Notes: generated by a model from the sequence alone, not told the origin. Positions 1-10,590 are shown, counted from the first letter of the stretch. The stretch is DNA of 64,000 bases from a beta proteobacterium AAP51 (GCA_001295905.1 LJHT01000091.1:20484-84483); one strand, 5' to 3'. Made by a program: numbers and translations.

Positions 1-969
1 GCCACGGCGCGGGCGCGCCACCGCGCCGTGCTGGACGTGGCCTTGACCGGCCTGGCCCTGAGCGTGCTGACCGCGTGGAGCCTGGCCGCCGGCGCCGAGG
101 GCGGCTGGCGTGAAGGCCTGCAGGGCGTGGGCGTGCTGGTCGGCGCGCTGGGTCTCATCGGCTTGCTAGCCGCCCCGCTGCGCCGCAGTGGTCGTGCGCT
201 CGAGCAGCACGTGGCGGCTGCCGTGGCGCGCGACCGCATCGCCGAATTCCTGGCCGATACCGAGGCCACGCCGCCGGCGCGCAGCGCCGCGCTGCCGCGC
301 CAGCCGGCGCTGCGCCTGGCCGGCCTGCGCCCGGCGGGCCCGGCCAGCCCGCCGCTGGCTGCCGAGGTGCCGCACGGTCGCTGCATCGCCATCACCGGCG
401 CCCCTGGCAGCGGCAAGACGGCGCTGCTGGAGACCCTGGCCCGCCTGCGCCCGCTGACCGCGGGTGAGGTGGAGCTCGGCGAGCGCGCCCTGGGCAGCAT
501 CGGGCTGCGCGAATTCGCACAGCGCGTCAGCCACGTGGCCGCCGACACGCCGCCGCTGCGCGGCAGCGTCGAAGCGAACCTGCGTTACCGCCGCCGCCAG
601 GCCAAGCCCGAGCAGCTGCAGGCTGCGGCCCAGGCTGCCGGCTGGCCGGGCCCGATGGATGCCGCCGCGCTGGCCTTGCGCGTGCGCGACGGTGGCGCCA
701 ACCTGGGGGGCCGCCAGCGGCGCGCGCTGGTCCTGGCCCGCGCCTTGGTGGGCCAGCCCGCGCTGCTGCTGGTGGACGAGCTCGAACACCTGCTGGATGC
801 CGACCTGGAGGCGGCCTTTGCGGCACTGCGCCAGCACCACCGTGGCACCCTGATCTTCAGCACGCACGAGCCGCGCCTGGCCGCGCTGGCCGACGCCGTG
901 TGGACGCTCGGCGCCGCGCCGGCCGCTGCCGTGCTGCCGCTGCGCCGCGTGGGAGGTACGGCCGCATGA
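1..969 (+). CDS. ABC exporter half-transporter, C-terminal part (5' truncated by window edge)
   Basis: The frame is open from base 1, so the gene starts outside the window. The visible part opens with hydrophobic segments (TGLALSVLTAW, GLIGLLAAP) that look like the last membrane helices of an exporter domain. A nucleotide-binding domain follows, with Walker A GAPGSGKT near residue 135 of the visible part, a degenerate signature (NLGGRQRR instead of LSGGQ), and Walker B LLLVDE. The fused membrane-plus-ATPase layout fits half-exporters such as CydC, but nothing visible fixes the substrate. The stop overlaps a possible ATG (ATGA at 966), suggesting translational coupling to the next reading frame. 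Confidence 0.8.
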   Translation, partial: ATARARHRAVLDVALTGLALSVLTAWSLAAGAEGGWREGLQGVGVLVGALGLIGLLAAPLRRSGRALEQHVAAAVARDRIAEFLADTEATPPARSAALPRQPALRLAGLRPAGPASPPLAAEVPHGRCIAITGAPGSGKTALLETLARLRPLTAGEVELGERALGSIGLREFAQRVSHVAADTPPLRGSVEANLRYRRRQAKPEQLQAAAQAAGWPGPMDAAALALRVRDGGANLGGRQRRALVLARALVGQPALLLVDELEHLLDADLEAAFAALRQHHRGTLIFSTHEPRLAALADAVWTLGAAPAAAVLPLRRVGGTAA

Positions 970-1031
970 GCGCGCTGGGCCGCTCCCAAGCGCTCATCCC
1001 GCAGCACGCAGTGCGGAGGGTAGTCCAGTGA
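966..1031 (+). other. 21-codon mini-ORF bridging two coupled genes
   Basis: An ATG at 966 overlaps the ABC gene stop (ATGA), reads 21 codons and stops at 1029-1031. That stop overlaps the GTG start of the hydrolase (GTGA). The 12-mer TGAGCGCGCTGG occurs at 967-978 and again at 1029-1040, so both starts encode M-S-A-L. The intervening bases contain a small dyad, CCGCA (999-1003) and TGCGG (1012-1016). I infer that a short extragenic element or a duplication displaced the original coupled start by 62 bp. Whether a peptide is made is unknown. Confidence 0.35.
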
Positions 1032-1906
1032 GCGCGCTGGTGTGCGAACCCCCGCCCAGCCCGGCGGTGGACGCCGGCGTTCCCGCGGGCCTGGTCCAGC
1101 CCGGCCTGGGCCTGCGTTGGATCGAGCCCAAGGCCGATGACGAACCGGCCCTGATCGTCGTGCCACCGCCTGCCGCCACAGCGCCCGCGCGCGTGGTGGT
1201 GTGTGTGCACGGCTACACGCGCCAACCCCTCGACCAGTTGCAGGCCTTCGGACCCTTGGCTGCAGCGCGGGGTCTCGCGCTGGTGCTGCCCTTGTTCGAC
1301 GAACGCCGGCACCGGCGCTACCAGCAGCTGCGCCACCCGCGCCGCGGCACCCGTTCCGACCTGGGGCTGCTGCGGGCGCTGGCACGCCTGGCCGATGGCA
1401 CGGCACTCGACACACGGCGCCTCTTTCTTTTCGGCTACTCGGGCGGGGCGCAGTTCGTGCACCGCTTTGCGATGTGCCACCCCGAACGCACGGCGGCCCT
1501 GGCCATCGGCGCAGCGGGTTGGTACACCTGGCCCGACGGCAGCAGCGCCTGGCCTGCCGGCCTGGCCGGCAGTGCGGCGGTGCTTGGCCAGCCGGTCGAC
1601 CTGAACGCCTTCGTGCAGCTGCCCGTGGCGCTGTGGGTGGGCGAACGCGACACCGTGGCCGACGCGCTGCTGCGCAGCGAGCCGGGCCTGGCCGAACGGC
1701 AGGGCCAACACCGGCTGGAAAGGGCCCAGCGCTGGGCCGAGGCCCTGCGCCAGGCCGCCCACGCCCGGGGCCTGCAGCAGCGGGCGCCCGTGCACACCCT
1801 GCCCCGCGCAGGCCACGACTTCGCCACCTGCCACCGCCGCGGCGACCTCGCCGGCCAGGTGATGGCCTTCTTCGACAAGCACCGCAGCCCCCCGGCTGCG
1901 ACCTGA
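1028..1906 (+). CDS. alpha/beta hydrolase family protein
   Basis: The 292-residue protein has the layout of an alpha/beta hydrolase. An oxyanion-hole-like HGYTR lies at 61-65, the nucleophile elbow G-Y-S-G-G at 136-140 (Ser138), and a late His in GHD near 263 completes a plausible triad. No signal peptide is visible, so it is probably cytoplasmic. The GTG start overlaps the mini-ORF stop. The porin gene follows after 20 bp, so they may be co-transcribed. The substrate is unknown; PHB-depolymerase-like or general esterase activity is possible. Confidence 0.75.
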   Translation: MSALVCEPPPSPAVDAGVPAGLVQPGLGLRWIEPKADDEPALIVVPPPAATAPARVVVCVHGYTRQPLDQLQAFGPLAAARGLALVLPLFDERRHRRYQQLRHPRRGTRSDLGLLRALARLADGTALDTRRLFLFGYSGGAQFVHRFAMCHPERTAALAIGAAGWYTWPDGSSAWPAGLAGSAAVLGQPVDLNAFVQLPVALWVGERDTVADALLRSEPGLAERQGQHRLERAQRWAEALRQAAHARGLQQRAPVHTLPRAGHDFATCHRRGDLAGQVMAFFDKHRSPPAAT

Positions 1907-1926
1907 TTTCACGACCCCGGAAAACC

Positions 1927-3138
1927 ATGGCAAAGAAGCTCTCGAACCACGCTCCGCGCCACCGCGCCCTCACCCTGCTGGTGGCGCTGGCCGCTATGGG
2001 CTGGCACACGGTACCCCTGGCACAGACCGCCCGCCCTGCCCCGCAGACGGCCACCGCATCAGCGGCCAAGCCCGCGCTGCCCGAGGCGCTGGATGTCGGG
2101 GGGCGCTTGCAACTCGACCACGGCCGCTTCGGCGGCGTGACCACGCGCGACGGCAGCACCGCCAGCGCCACCTATGTGCGCCGCGCCGAGCTTTCGGTGG
2201 GCTGGCGCCTGTCCCGCGAATGGCAGCTCTCGGGCACCGTGGGCTATGAAGACGACGGCTGGCTGATCGACAGTGCCGCGGTGCGCTGGCGCTGGCGCGA
2301 CAACCTCAGCCTGCGCGCCGGCCGCATCGACCCCGACGTGGGCCTGGACAACGCCAACAGCTCCAGCTGGACGGCGGCCATCGAACGCTCGGCCCTCTTC
2401 GACCTCGCCCCCGGCGTGGCTGATGCGGAAGAAGGCTACGGCCTGCGCGCCGACGCCCACGGCACCGGCTGGCACGCCAGCGCCGGCGTGTACGACAAGC
2501 GCAGCCGCCAGGCCCTGGTGGGCCGTGCCGTCTGGATGCACACCTGGGCCGGCGGCGGTGTGCTGCAGCTGGGCGGCTCGGCCGCGCTGGCCAGCGGCGA
2601 CACCGACACCGGCCGGGTGCGCACCCGCCTGGGCGTGCGCGGTGTGACCGAAGAGCCCATCGGCCGCCGCAGCGACCTGGCCCCTGCGGTGGCGCTGCCG
2701 CTGGGCTACGACGGCGACACCGTTACGGCCCTGGAGATGGCGGTGCAGCAAGGCCCCTGGCTGCTGCAGGCCGAGTGGCTGGGCCGCAAGCTCGACCCCG
2801 TGGCCGGGGCGCCGTCACGCCGCGTCTCGGGGCATTCGCTGCAGCTGGCCTGGTCGCCAGATGGCCAGGCGCGACGTCATGACGAACGCGCCGCGCGCTT
2901 CGGCCGGCCCGAAGGCGACGACCGTCGGCAAGGCCGCTGGGAACTGTTCGTCCGCCTGGATACGCTCAAGGGCGTCGACGGCCTGGATGCGCAGGTGCAG
3001 ACCTTCGGCGCCAGCTGGTTCCTCGACCGCCACTGGCGCGTATCGGCCAATGTGGTGAGCAACCGCTCGTCCGACCCCAACGCCGTGGGCGAACGCAAGG
3101 GCAACGGCTTCGTACTGCGCGGCCAGGCTGTTTTCTGA
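1927..3138 (+). CDS. OprO/OprP-like porin
   Basis: This 403-residue protein starts MAKKLSNHAP and has an N-terminal hydrophobic signal segment (LTLLVALAAMGWHTVPLAQ). Its body alternates short amphipathic stretches, and it ends in Phe (QAVF), the usual outer-membrane barrel signature. The middle (RRAELSVGW, LSLRAGRIDPDVGLDN, SSWTAAIERSALFDLAPG) resembles the phosphate-selective porin O/P family. The ATG at 1927 was chosen because it is followed directly by the signal peptide; the same frame is open much further upstream but is out of register with the hydrolase that occupies that stretch. Solute selectivity is not readable. Confidence 0.75.
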   Translation: MAKKLSNHAPRHRALTLLVALAAMGWHTVPLAQTARPAPQTATASAAKPALPEALDVGGRLQLDHGRFGGVTTRDGSTASATYVRRAELSVGWRLSREWQLSGTVGYEDDGWLIDSAAVRWRWRDNLSLRAGRIDPDVGLDNANSSSWTAAIERSALFDLAPGVADAEEGYGLRADAHGTGWHASAGVYDKRSRQALVGRAVWMHTWAGGGVLQLGGSAALASGDTDTGRVRTRLGVRGVTEEPIGRRSDLAPAVALPLGYDGDTVTALEMAVQQGPWLLQAEWLGRKLDPVAGAPSRRVSGHSLQLAWSPDGQARRHDERAARFGRPEGDDRRQGRWELFVRLDTLKGVDGLDAQVQTFGASWFLDRHWRVSANVVSNRSSDPNAVGERKGNGFVLRGQAVF

Positions 3139-3146
3139 GCCCGCGC

Positions 3147-3170
3147 AGGCAAGGCCGGAAGGCCTGGCCT
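3147..3170. terminator. hairpin between convergent porin and cadR
   Basis: A 10-bp stem (AGGCAAGGCC with GGCCTGGCCT, one mismatch) closes on a GGAA loop in the 42-bp gap between two convergent genes. No T-tract follows, so its role as a bidirectional terminator is an inference from position. Confidence 0.4.
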
Positions 3171-3180
3171 GGCTGGCACT

Positions 3181-3657
3181 TCAGCGCCGCCGCGCCTTGC
3201 GGCGCTGCACCTGGTGCACCGTGCCACCCACATGGCCCGGCTCGGCCGCCACCCGGCCCGGCGCGCCTTCGGCCAGGCCCGCCAGGATGCCGCAATGGCC
3301 TGCGTCCTGCACAGTGGTCTGGCACCGGCCCCGCAGCGCCTTCAACTGCTGCTGCAGGGCCTGCAGCGCCAGCATGCGTTGCTGCACGTGGCCGATGTGG
3401 GCGTCGAGCAGCGCCGCCACCTCGGCGCAATCACTGGCCGGTTCGTCCTGCAGGCGCAAGAGCTCTCGCACCTCGTCCAGCGACATGTCCAGGCTGCGGC
3501 AGTGCCTGATGAAGCGCAGCCGCTCCAGGTGTGCCGCCGCATAGAGGCGGAAATTGCCGCTGGAGCGTGCGGCCGCTTGCAGCAGACCTTCACGTTCGTA
3601 GTAGCGGATGGTCTCCACCGGCGTGCCGGTGAGTTCGGCCAGGGCCCCGATCTTCAT
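3181..3657 (-). CDS. cadR: MerR-family Cd(II)/Pb(II)-type regulator
   Basis: This 158-residue MerR protein starts MKIGALAELTG with the winged-helix motif VETIRYYEREGLL. A dimerisation helix follows, and then the metal-binding cysteines of the CadR/PbrR group: C77, C112 and C122 (in SDC, GRC and HCGIL). The Arg/Lys-rich tail is longer than in minimal MerR proteins. MerR regulators twist an over-long promoter spacer to activate transcription when metal binds. Here the divergent gene encodes a cation diffusion facilitator, the expected target. Cd/Pb/Zn specificity is inferred from family and cannot be separated by sequence alone. Confidence 0.85.
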   Translation of the reverse strand: MKIGALAELTGTPVETIRYYEREGLLQAAARSSGNFRLYAAAHLERLRFIRHCRSLDMSLDEVRELLRLQDEPASDCAEVAALLDAHIGHVQQRMLALQALQQQLKALRGRCQTTVQDAGHCGILAGLAEGAPGRVAAEPGHVGGTVHQVQRRKARRR

Positions 3658-3684
3658 GGTCTGCGCTGGCTCCTTTCGAAGAGC

Positions 3685-3715
3685 TTGACTCTAAAGCCGC
3701 TACAGGTGTTGGAAT
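3685..3715 (+). promoter_or_regulatory. MerR-type promoter/operator of the CDF gene
   Basis: A TTGACT -35 box (3685-3690) and a TGGAAT -10-like box (3710-3715) are separated by 19 bp, the long spacer typical of MerR-activated promoters. An imperfect dyad (CTCTAAAG / CTACAGG) fills the spacer. It lies between divergent cadR and the CDF gene. Confidence 0.6.
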
Positions 3716-3747
3716 GACTGCAACGCCATCGCACCGGCCCCAAGTCC

Positions 3748-4401
3748 ATGTCTGCCCACTGCTGCCACACCCCTGCCGAACCCGGCCCTGACCCCCGCTA
3801 CCGGCGTGCCTTGTGGGTGGCGCTGGCGGTCAACGCGGTGATGTTCTTCATCGAACTGGCCGCTTCGTGGCAGGCGGGCTCGCTGTCCTTGCTGGCCGAC
3901 AGCATCGACTTCTTCGGCGACGCCGCCAACTACGCGCTTTCGCTGGCGGTGGTGGGCATGGCCCTGGCGGTGCGCGCCCGGGCGGCGCTGTTCAAGGCCG
4001 CTTGCATGGGCGGCTTCGGCGTCTTCGTGCTGGGCCAGGCGGCCTGGCGCCTGGGTGAAGCGGCGCCGCCGGCAGCGCTGACGATGGGCGCGGTGGGCTT
4101 CCTGGCGCTGCTGGCCAACGTGGGCGTGGCGCTGGTGCTCTACCGCTTCCGCAGTGGCGACGCCAACATGCGCTCGGTCTGGCTCTGTTCCCGCAACGAC
4201 GCCATCGGCAACCTCGCGGTGATGCTGGCAGCGCTGGGCGTCTTTGGCACCGGCAGCGCCTGGCCCGACCTGCTGGTGGCCGTGCTGATGGCCACGTTGG
4301 CGCTCAGCGCCGCTCGCGCGGTGGCGCGCCAGGCCTGGGCCGAACTGCGAGCGCCCGCGCCCGGCGTGCCCGCTGCCGCCTCAGCGCAGCACCGCCGCTG
4401 A
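3748..4401 (+). CDS. cation diffusion facilitator (CDF) heavy-metal efflux protein, short form
   Basis: The 217-residue membrane protein has about five to six hydrophobic segments. Two metal-site motifs of CDF proteins are visible: S-I-D-F-F-G-D in the second helix region (ADSIDFFGDAANY) and S-R-N-D-A-I-G-N (near residue 146) in the fifth. The N-terminus is Cys/His-rich (SAHCCH) and could bind metal. The cytoplasmic C-terminal domain of full-length CDFs (about 300 residues) is missing, as in known short CDF forms. It should export divalent metal in exchange for protons and is likely induced by CadR. Its 3' end overlaps that of convergent modC by 21 bp. Confidence 0.8.
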   Translation: MSAHCCHTPAEPGPDPRYRRALWVALAVNAVMFFIELAASWQAGSLSLLADSIDFFGDAANYALSLAVVGMALAVRARAALFKAACMGGFGVFVLGQAAWRLGEAAPPAALTMGAVGFLALLANVGVALVLYRFRSGDANMRSVWLCSRNDAIGNLAVMLAALGVFGTGSAWPDLLVAVLMATLALSAARAVARQAWAELRAPAPGVPAAASAQHRR

Positions 4402-5463
4402 CTTGATCTGCAGCCAGGCCTGCGCGCCGGCCTGCAGGCCCAGGCCGCTCCAGGCCCGCGCCGTCACCCGGGCCAGCACCACGGCCCCGCCCACCTGCGC
4501 CCGCACCAGCACCTGCGAAGGGTGACGGTCGGGCACCACGGCCTGAAGCGTGCAGGGCAGGTGGTTCTGGATGCTGCTGCCTTGCGGCAGTGCCGTGAGC
4601 AGGCTCACGTCGCGGGCCAGCACGCGCAGGCGCACGGGCTGGCCCAGCGGCAGCCCGCTGTCGCGCAGCCACAGGCTGCCGCCGTCGAAGGCCACGCGGC
4701 ACAGGTGCCACGGGGTGTCGATCTCGGCCACCCGGCCGGCCAGGATGACGCCCACCTCGTCGCCCTGCAGCACCGGCTGCGCCAGCGAGGCCAGCGCCTC
4801 GGTGGCCGGACCCTGGGTCTTCACGCGCCCTTGTTCCAGCACCACCAGGTGGTCGGCCAGGCGCGCCAGTTCATCGGCGCTGTGGGTGACGTAGAGCATG
4901 GGCATCTTCAACTCGTCGCGCAGCCGCTCCAGCCAGGGCAGTATTTCCTGCTTGCGGGCGGCGTCCAGCGCGGCCAGCGGCTCGTCCAGCAGCAGCAGCC
5001 GCGGCTGCGTGGCCAGCGCCCGCGCGATGGCCACGCGCTGGCGTTCGCCCCCCGACAGCTGCGCCGGCCAGCGCGCCAGCAGGTGCCCGATGCCCAGCAG
5101 TTCGATGGCCGCCACCAAGCCGGCGGCGGGCGCCGAGCTTCGCTTCAGGCCGAACTGAAGGTTGCCCTGCACCGTCAGGTGCTCGAAGAGCGAGGCCTCC
5201 TGGAACACATAGCCCAGCGCCCGCCGCCAGGTGGGCACGAAGACGCGCTGCGTTTCGTCCTGCCAGAGTTCGGCGCCTATCTGCACGCGGCCTTGCTCGG
5301 CGCGTTCCAGCCCCGCCACGCAGCGCAGCACCGTCGTCTTGCCCGAGCCCGAGGCCCCGAAAAGCACGGTGATGCCGCTGGCCGGCAAGGACAGGTCCAC
5401 ATCCAGCAGGAAGCCTTCGCGCGGCACGCGCAGGCGCACGTGGCTGGCCGCGGCGGCGTTCAC
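4381..5463 (-). CDS. modC: molybdate ABC transporter ATP-binding protein
   Basis: This 360-residue ABC ATPase has Walker [10 protein letters not shown] (36-44), signature LSGGERQR, Walker [13 protein letters not shown] and an H-loop VTHSADE. A C-terminal TOBE/mop-like molybdate-binding domain runs from about residue 285. The architecture and its place behind modA and modB identify ModC, which powers molybdate import. The ATG overlaps the modB stop by 4 bp, indicating translational coupling. Its 3' end overlaps the convergent CDF gene. Confidence 0.93.
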   Translation of the reverse strand: MNAAAASHVRLRVPREGFLLDVDLSLPASGITVLFGASGSGKTTVLRCVAGLERAEQGRVQIGAELWQDETQRVFVPTWRRALGYVFQEASLFEHLTVQGNLQFGLKRSSAPAAGLVAAIELLGIGHLLARWPAQLSGGERQRVAIARALATQPRLLLLDEPLAALDAARKQEILPWLERLRDELKMPMLYVTHSADELARLADHLVVLEQGRVKTQGPATEALASLAQPVLQGDEVGVILAGRVAEIDTPWHLCRVAFDGGSLWLRDSGLPLGQPVRLRVLARDVSLLTALPQGSSIQNHLPCTLQAVVPDRHPSQVLVRAQVGGAVVLARVTARAWSGLGLQAGAQAWLQIKSAAVLR

Positions 5464-6143
5464 GGCAGCACCCGGCCCACGCGGCGCTTCATCAGGGCCA
5501 GCGCCATCAGCACCGCGAAGGACATCAGCACCATGCCGCCGGCCAGCCAGTGCGCCTGGGTGTATTCCATGGCCTCCACATGCCCGTAGATCTGCGTGGA
5601 CACCACGCGCGTCTGCCCAGGGATGTTGCCGCCGATCATCAGCACCACGCCGAATTCACCCACCGTGTGCGCAAAGCTCAGGATGGCGGCCGTCAGCAGC
5701 CCCGGCCGCGCCAGCGGCAGGGCCACGCTGAAGAAGGCGTCCAGCGGGCGCGCCCGCAGCGTGGCGGCCACTTCCATGGGCCGCGTGCCCTGGGCTTCGA
5801 AGGCGTGCTGGATGGGCTGCACCGCGAAGGGCAGCGAGAAGACGATGGAGCCCACCACCAGCCCGCTGAAGCTGAAGTTCAGCGTGCCCAGCCCCAGTGC
5901 GGTGGTGAGGCGGCCCACGGCGCCGTCCGGCCCCATCAGCACCAGCAGGTAGAAGCCCAGCACGGTGGGCGGCAGCACCAGCGGCAGCGTCACCAGTGCG
6001 TTCACGGGCGCGCGCCAGCGCGAGCGGGTGGTGGCCAGCCACCAGGCCAGCGGCGTGGCCATCAGCAGCAGCAGCGCGGTGCTCAGCGTGGCCAGGGCCA
6101 GCGTCAGGCGGATGGCCTGCAGGGCTTCGTCGCTGAAGGGCAT
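5460..6143 (-). CDS. modB: molybdate ABC transporter permease
   Basis: The 227-residue protein has about five hydrophobic helices. Its cytoplasmic EAA-type loop ([27 protein letters not shown]) contacts ModC, and [17 protein letters not shown] is a segment well conserved in ModB/CysT permeases. It forms the membrane channel of the molybdate importer. The start lies 46 bp after modA and the stop overlaps the modC start by 4 bp. Confidence 0.93.
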   Translation of the reverse strand: MPFSDEALQAIRLTLALATLSTALLLLMATPLAWWLATTRSRWRAPVNALVTLPLVLPPTVLGFYLLVLMGPDGAVGRLTTALGLGTLNFSFSGLVVGSIVFSLPFAVQPIQHAFEAQGTRPMEVAATLRARPLDAFFSVALPLARPGLLTAAILSFAHTVGEFGVVLMIGGNIPGQTRVVSTQIYGHVEAMEYTQAHWLAGGMVLMSFAVLMALALMKRRVGRVLP

Positions 6144-6189
6144 GCGGGGTGGTGGTTGTGGGGTGGGGCGGCCGAGGGGCCGGCATCGG

Positions 6190-7775
<1,586 letters not shown>

Positions 7776-8068
7776 AGCGGCCACCTGCAGCCACCTGCGG
7801 CCGCGGGGTGCCCGGCGCCTGGGCGCCCGCGCCCCGCGAAGGGGCGCGGCTGCACCGTGGGCGGGGCACGCATGCCACTTGCGGGTTAGGCGCAGGCCCC
7901 GCGAGCACAAGCACAGGTTTTCCGACACCCCGCAAACCAAGGTGTTCCGTCTTGCATAGAGCGCCAATGCTGCTACCGTTGTTGCATGGACCCGTGCAGA
8001 AATGCCGGGCGCATACACGTGGTCTCCAGGTTTCTTGGCGGTTTCACCCAATTTTCAAAGGGGTCGAG
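7776..8068. other. non-coding gap with GC hairpin downstream of modE
   Basis: No gene is supported in this 293-bp gap. A 9-bp perfect stem, CCGCGCCCC (7827-7835) and GGGGCGCGG (7841-7849) with a GCGAA loop, follows modE and may terminate it, although no T-run follows. The second half precedes the next gene and should hold its promoter; I see no convincing -35/-10 pair. Confidence 0.45.
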
Positions 8069-10045
8069 ATGAAGTTTGCAGGGCAAGGGGTTCTGAAAGT
8101 CTTGGTGCTGGCCATGGCCGGCGTGTGGGCCGGCGGCGCGCTGGCTGCCGATGTGAAGGCCGCCGCCGTGGCGCCGGCCAAGGCGCAGTACTGGTCGGCT
8201 TCCACCGGCACCGTGGGCGTGCGTTGGAACCGCGATCTCGCGGCCGACATCGGCCTGACGCTGGGCGCGCCCCTGGCCCGCCAGGGCGCCATCGGCCCCG
8301 ACGACCACGAGTTCTTCGACCTGTCGTCCGAGGGCAGCCTCGACTTCAACGTGGCCAGCGGCAACCTGCGCGATTTCGTCGGCGGTTCCTTGCAGGCGCT
8401 GGGCGGCTATGTCATCGAAAGCCGTGTCGCCGGCCGCATCGATCTCAGCAACTTCCGCATCGTGCCCCGCGTGGGCGCTGCCTCGCCCACGCTCGATGTG
8501 GTGGGTGCCGATGGCCAGACCTGGTTCTATCTCGACCGCGTGATGTACCAGCTGATCGACAACAACCAGCGCCTGGCACTGCGCACCATGGACCTGCGCA
8601 TCACGCCCGAGATGGCCAAGCGCATCGGCCACCCCGAGGTGGCCGACTGGGCCATCGCCGACGTGCTGGTCACGGCCAACGTGCTTCGCCAGGGTGCGAT
8701 GCCCGAGCCCCGGCTCTCCACGCGCTGGCATGGCCTGCCGGTGCCCGGGGTGCCCGGCGCCACCTACGAAGCCGACCTGTTCATGACCACCTTCAACATG
8801 CAGTACACGCGCTGCAACGGGTGCACGGGCGCGGGCGGCAACGGCATCACGGTGTTCACGCCTTCGTCCACACTGCGCAACAACGTCAACAACGGCACCT
8901 TCTCGGCCGTGGTGCCGGGCGACCCGCTGGGCACCAGCACCGCGCGCTACGCGGCCGACATTCCCTGGCACACGAAGTTCACCGGCAACTTCCCGCCCTA
9001 CAACAACGACCAGCACCCCTACCTCATCTGGAACCTGTACCGCTTCAACGCGGACGGCAGCATCGACCAGATCGGGCGCTCGGGCGTCAAGCACGCCTTC
9101 CTCACCATCAACACGAGTTGCATCATCAACCCGGGCAACAGCCACGTGCTGGGCCTGGGCTGCGCCGACGTCTACAGCGTGGGCAACAACGACAGCAACA
9201 ACTCGCTGGGCCCGCGCAGCGAGATCATTCCTGCCACCAACGTGTGGGGCCGTTGCGGCTCCATCTACGACACCAACTGCGACGGCCTGGCCAACGCCAC
9301 GCCCAACGGCTCTTTCGACCAGCGCCTGACGGTGCGTGAATCGCAGTTCAGCGGCCCGGCGCACGCTGGCGCGACCTACCGCTTCGAAAGCTGGTATCTG
9401 GCACGTCAGGACATCAACGTGCTGAACTCGATGGCCAGCGTGCGCGCCACCTTCTCGCGCCCGTCCACCGTGTGGGTGGTGGGTGGCAACGACCAGTACC
9501 GCCTCGGGCCGGTGATCGACCGCTGGGTCGACCCCGCAGCGCCGGGGCCGAACGCGGCCACCACGATGGTCACCACGCCCGAGGGCAACACCAAGGTGGC
9601 CATGCGCGCCACCAACCTGGGCAACGGGCTGTGGCGCTACGACTACGCGGCGATGAACATCGACTTCTCGCGGCCCATCACCGAAGGTGCCGAACCCAAC
9701 CTGCGCGTGGTGCGTGCGCTGGGCTTCGACAACTTCACCGTGCCCGTGGGTGCGGCCACCGTGAGCAACCTGGTCTTCAGCGACGGCGACCTCGACAGCG
9801 CCAACGACTGGATGCCCGCCATCCGCGACGGCCGCCTCACCTGGACGGCCATGAACCGCGGCAACGCGCTGAACTGGGGCACGATGTTCCGCTTCTCGTT
9901 CACCAGCACGCAAGCGCCGACGGCGGCTGCCGTGACGATGCACGTGGCGGCCGACAACACGCGCGAAGTGCTGCGCTTCGACAACCTGCTGGCGCCCGCG
10001 CCGCTGGCACGCGGCGCGGCCACCACCGCGCGCGCGGCCCGCTGA
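8069..10045 (+). CDS. secreted protein of unknown function
   Basis: The 658-residue protein starts MKFAGQGVLK and has a clear Sec signal peptide ending near GGALAAD. The mature part is rich in Asn, Gly and aromatic residues (e.g. NNDQHPYLIWNLYRFN, RYDYAAMNIDFSR). It contains several scattered Cys (TRCNGCTG, TSCII, GLGCADVY, WGRCGS, TNCDG) that could form periplasmic disulfides. I recognise no domain or catalytic motif. The start was set at the ATG preceding the signal peptide (GTCGAG upstream as a weak ribosome site). It stands alone between modE and the tRNA gene. Confidence 0.7.
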   Translation: MKFAGQGVLKVLVLAMAGVWAGGALAADVKAAAVAPAKAQYWSASTGTVGVRWNRDLAADIGLTLGAPLARQGAIGPDDHEFFDLSSEGSLDFNVASGNLRDFVGGSLQALGGYVIESRVAGRIDLSNFRIVPRVGAASPTLDVVGADGQTWFYLDRVMYQLIDNNQRLALRTMDLRITPEMAKRIGHPEVADWAIADVLVTANVLRQGAMPEPRLSTRWHGLPVPGVPGATYEADLFMTTFNMQYTRCNGCTGAGGNGITVFTPSSTLRNNVNNGTFSAVVPGDPLGTSTARYAADIPWHTKFTGNFPPYNNDQHPYLIWNLYRFNADGSIDQIGRSGVKHAFLTINTSCIINPGNSHVLGLGCADVYSVGNNDSNNSLGPRSEIIPATNVWGRCGSIYDTNCDGLANATPNGSFDQRLTVRESQFSGPAHAGATYRFESWYLARQDINVLNSMASVRATFSRPSTVWVVGGNDQYRLGPVIDRWVDPAAPGPNAATTMVTTPEGNTKVAMRATNLGNGLWRYDYAAMNIDFSRPITEGAEPNLRVVRALGFDNFTVPVGAATVSNLVFSDGDLDSANDWMPAIRDGRLTWTAMNRGNALNWGTMFRFSFTSTQAPTAAAVTMHVAADNTREVLRFDNLLAPAPLARGAATTARAAR

Positions 10046-10088
10046 GCACGGCTGGCCGGGCGGCGCCCGGCCAGTCTTCCGAATGGGG

Positions 10089-10094
10089 TATACT
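10089..10094 (+). promoter_or_regulatory. -10 element of the tRNA-fMet gene
   Basis: TATACT lies 12 bp before the tRNA 5' end, a suitable distance for a start just upstream. No good -35 box is visible at the expected spacing. Confidence 0.4.
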
Positions 10095-10106
10095 GCTAGC
10101 CTCAGT

Positions 10107-10183
<77 letters not shown>

Positions 10184-10223
10184 CGAAAACAGCAGCTAGA
10201 TCAACGAGTTAGCTGCGAAGCGG

Positions 10224-10248
10224 AAGCCACCCAACCGGGTGGCTTTTT
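10224..10248 (+). terminator. rho-independent terminator of tRNA-fMet
   Basis: Stem AAGCCACCC / GGGTGGCTT with an AACC loop is followed by a run of T residues (10244-10248). This is a strong intrinsic terminator 41 bp after the tRNA. Confidence 0.85.
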
Positions 10249-10252
10249 GCTT

Positions 10253-10341
10253 TGTGACAGGATCTGTGACAGGTTCTGTGACAGGCTGGTCCGAAGGTGA
10301 TCTTTGCGGGTCTCCGTGGGGACCATTGGGCTTGTGACAGG
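10253..10341. repeat. TGTGACAGG short repeats, three at 12-bp period
   Basis: TGTGACAGG occurs at 10253-10261, 10265-10273 and 10277-10285 (exact 12-bp steps) and again at 10333-10341. On the minus strand the first three encode the P-V-T-x repeat of the possible integrase tail, so coding repetition is one explanation and regulatory sites are another. From here to the gajB stop at 10591 no other gene is supported. Confidence 0.6.
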
Positions 10342-10590
10342 CTTTGACCTTCATGCAGCCCATGGTCAGCTGGCCGGATCCATGAGCGAGGAGCTACACA
10401 ACGAGACGTTGGGCCGTGTCGCACCAAGCCGGCACCACCAAAGACTGCTGTAGGCAGCGTGAGCGGTGAAGCCGAATCCAGGCCTCCCACCGGACTACTT
10501 CCAGTTGCCGTGCAACGAGTGCATCCATCTGCTCGACGAGCTGAGCGACCGGAACGTCATTCGCGCTGTCATGTAGAAGTTGGCGGACAG

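Larger units (their letters stand above)
10196..10363 (-). pseudogene. possible C-terminal remnant of a tRNA-targeting integrase
   Basis: A 55-codon frame from ATG 10363 ends in a stop 13 bp from the tRNA. It encodes a Pro/Val/Thr repeat (QPVTEPVTDPVTK) and then KATRLGG read through the tRNA terminator. Integrases that insert at tRNA 3' ends commonly have such tails running into tRNA-distal sequence. No catalytic region remains, and a stop precedes the frame. This is an inference from style and position, not from a recognised domain. Confidence 0.3.

Noticed and set aside
585..2171. Long minus-strand open frame (528 codons) across the ABC, hydrolase and porin region
   Set aside because: It is an antisense shadow caused by high GC; the Arg/Gly/Ala-rich translation has no family pattern and the plus-strand genes are clear.
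10253..10341. CRISPR array
   Set aside because: Repeats are only 9 bp with 3-bp spacers or one 47-bp gap, and no cas genes are present.
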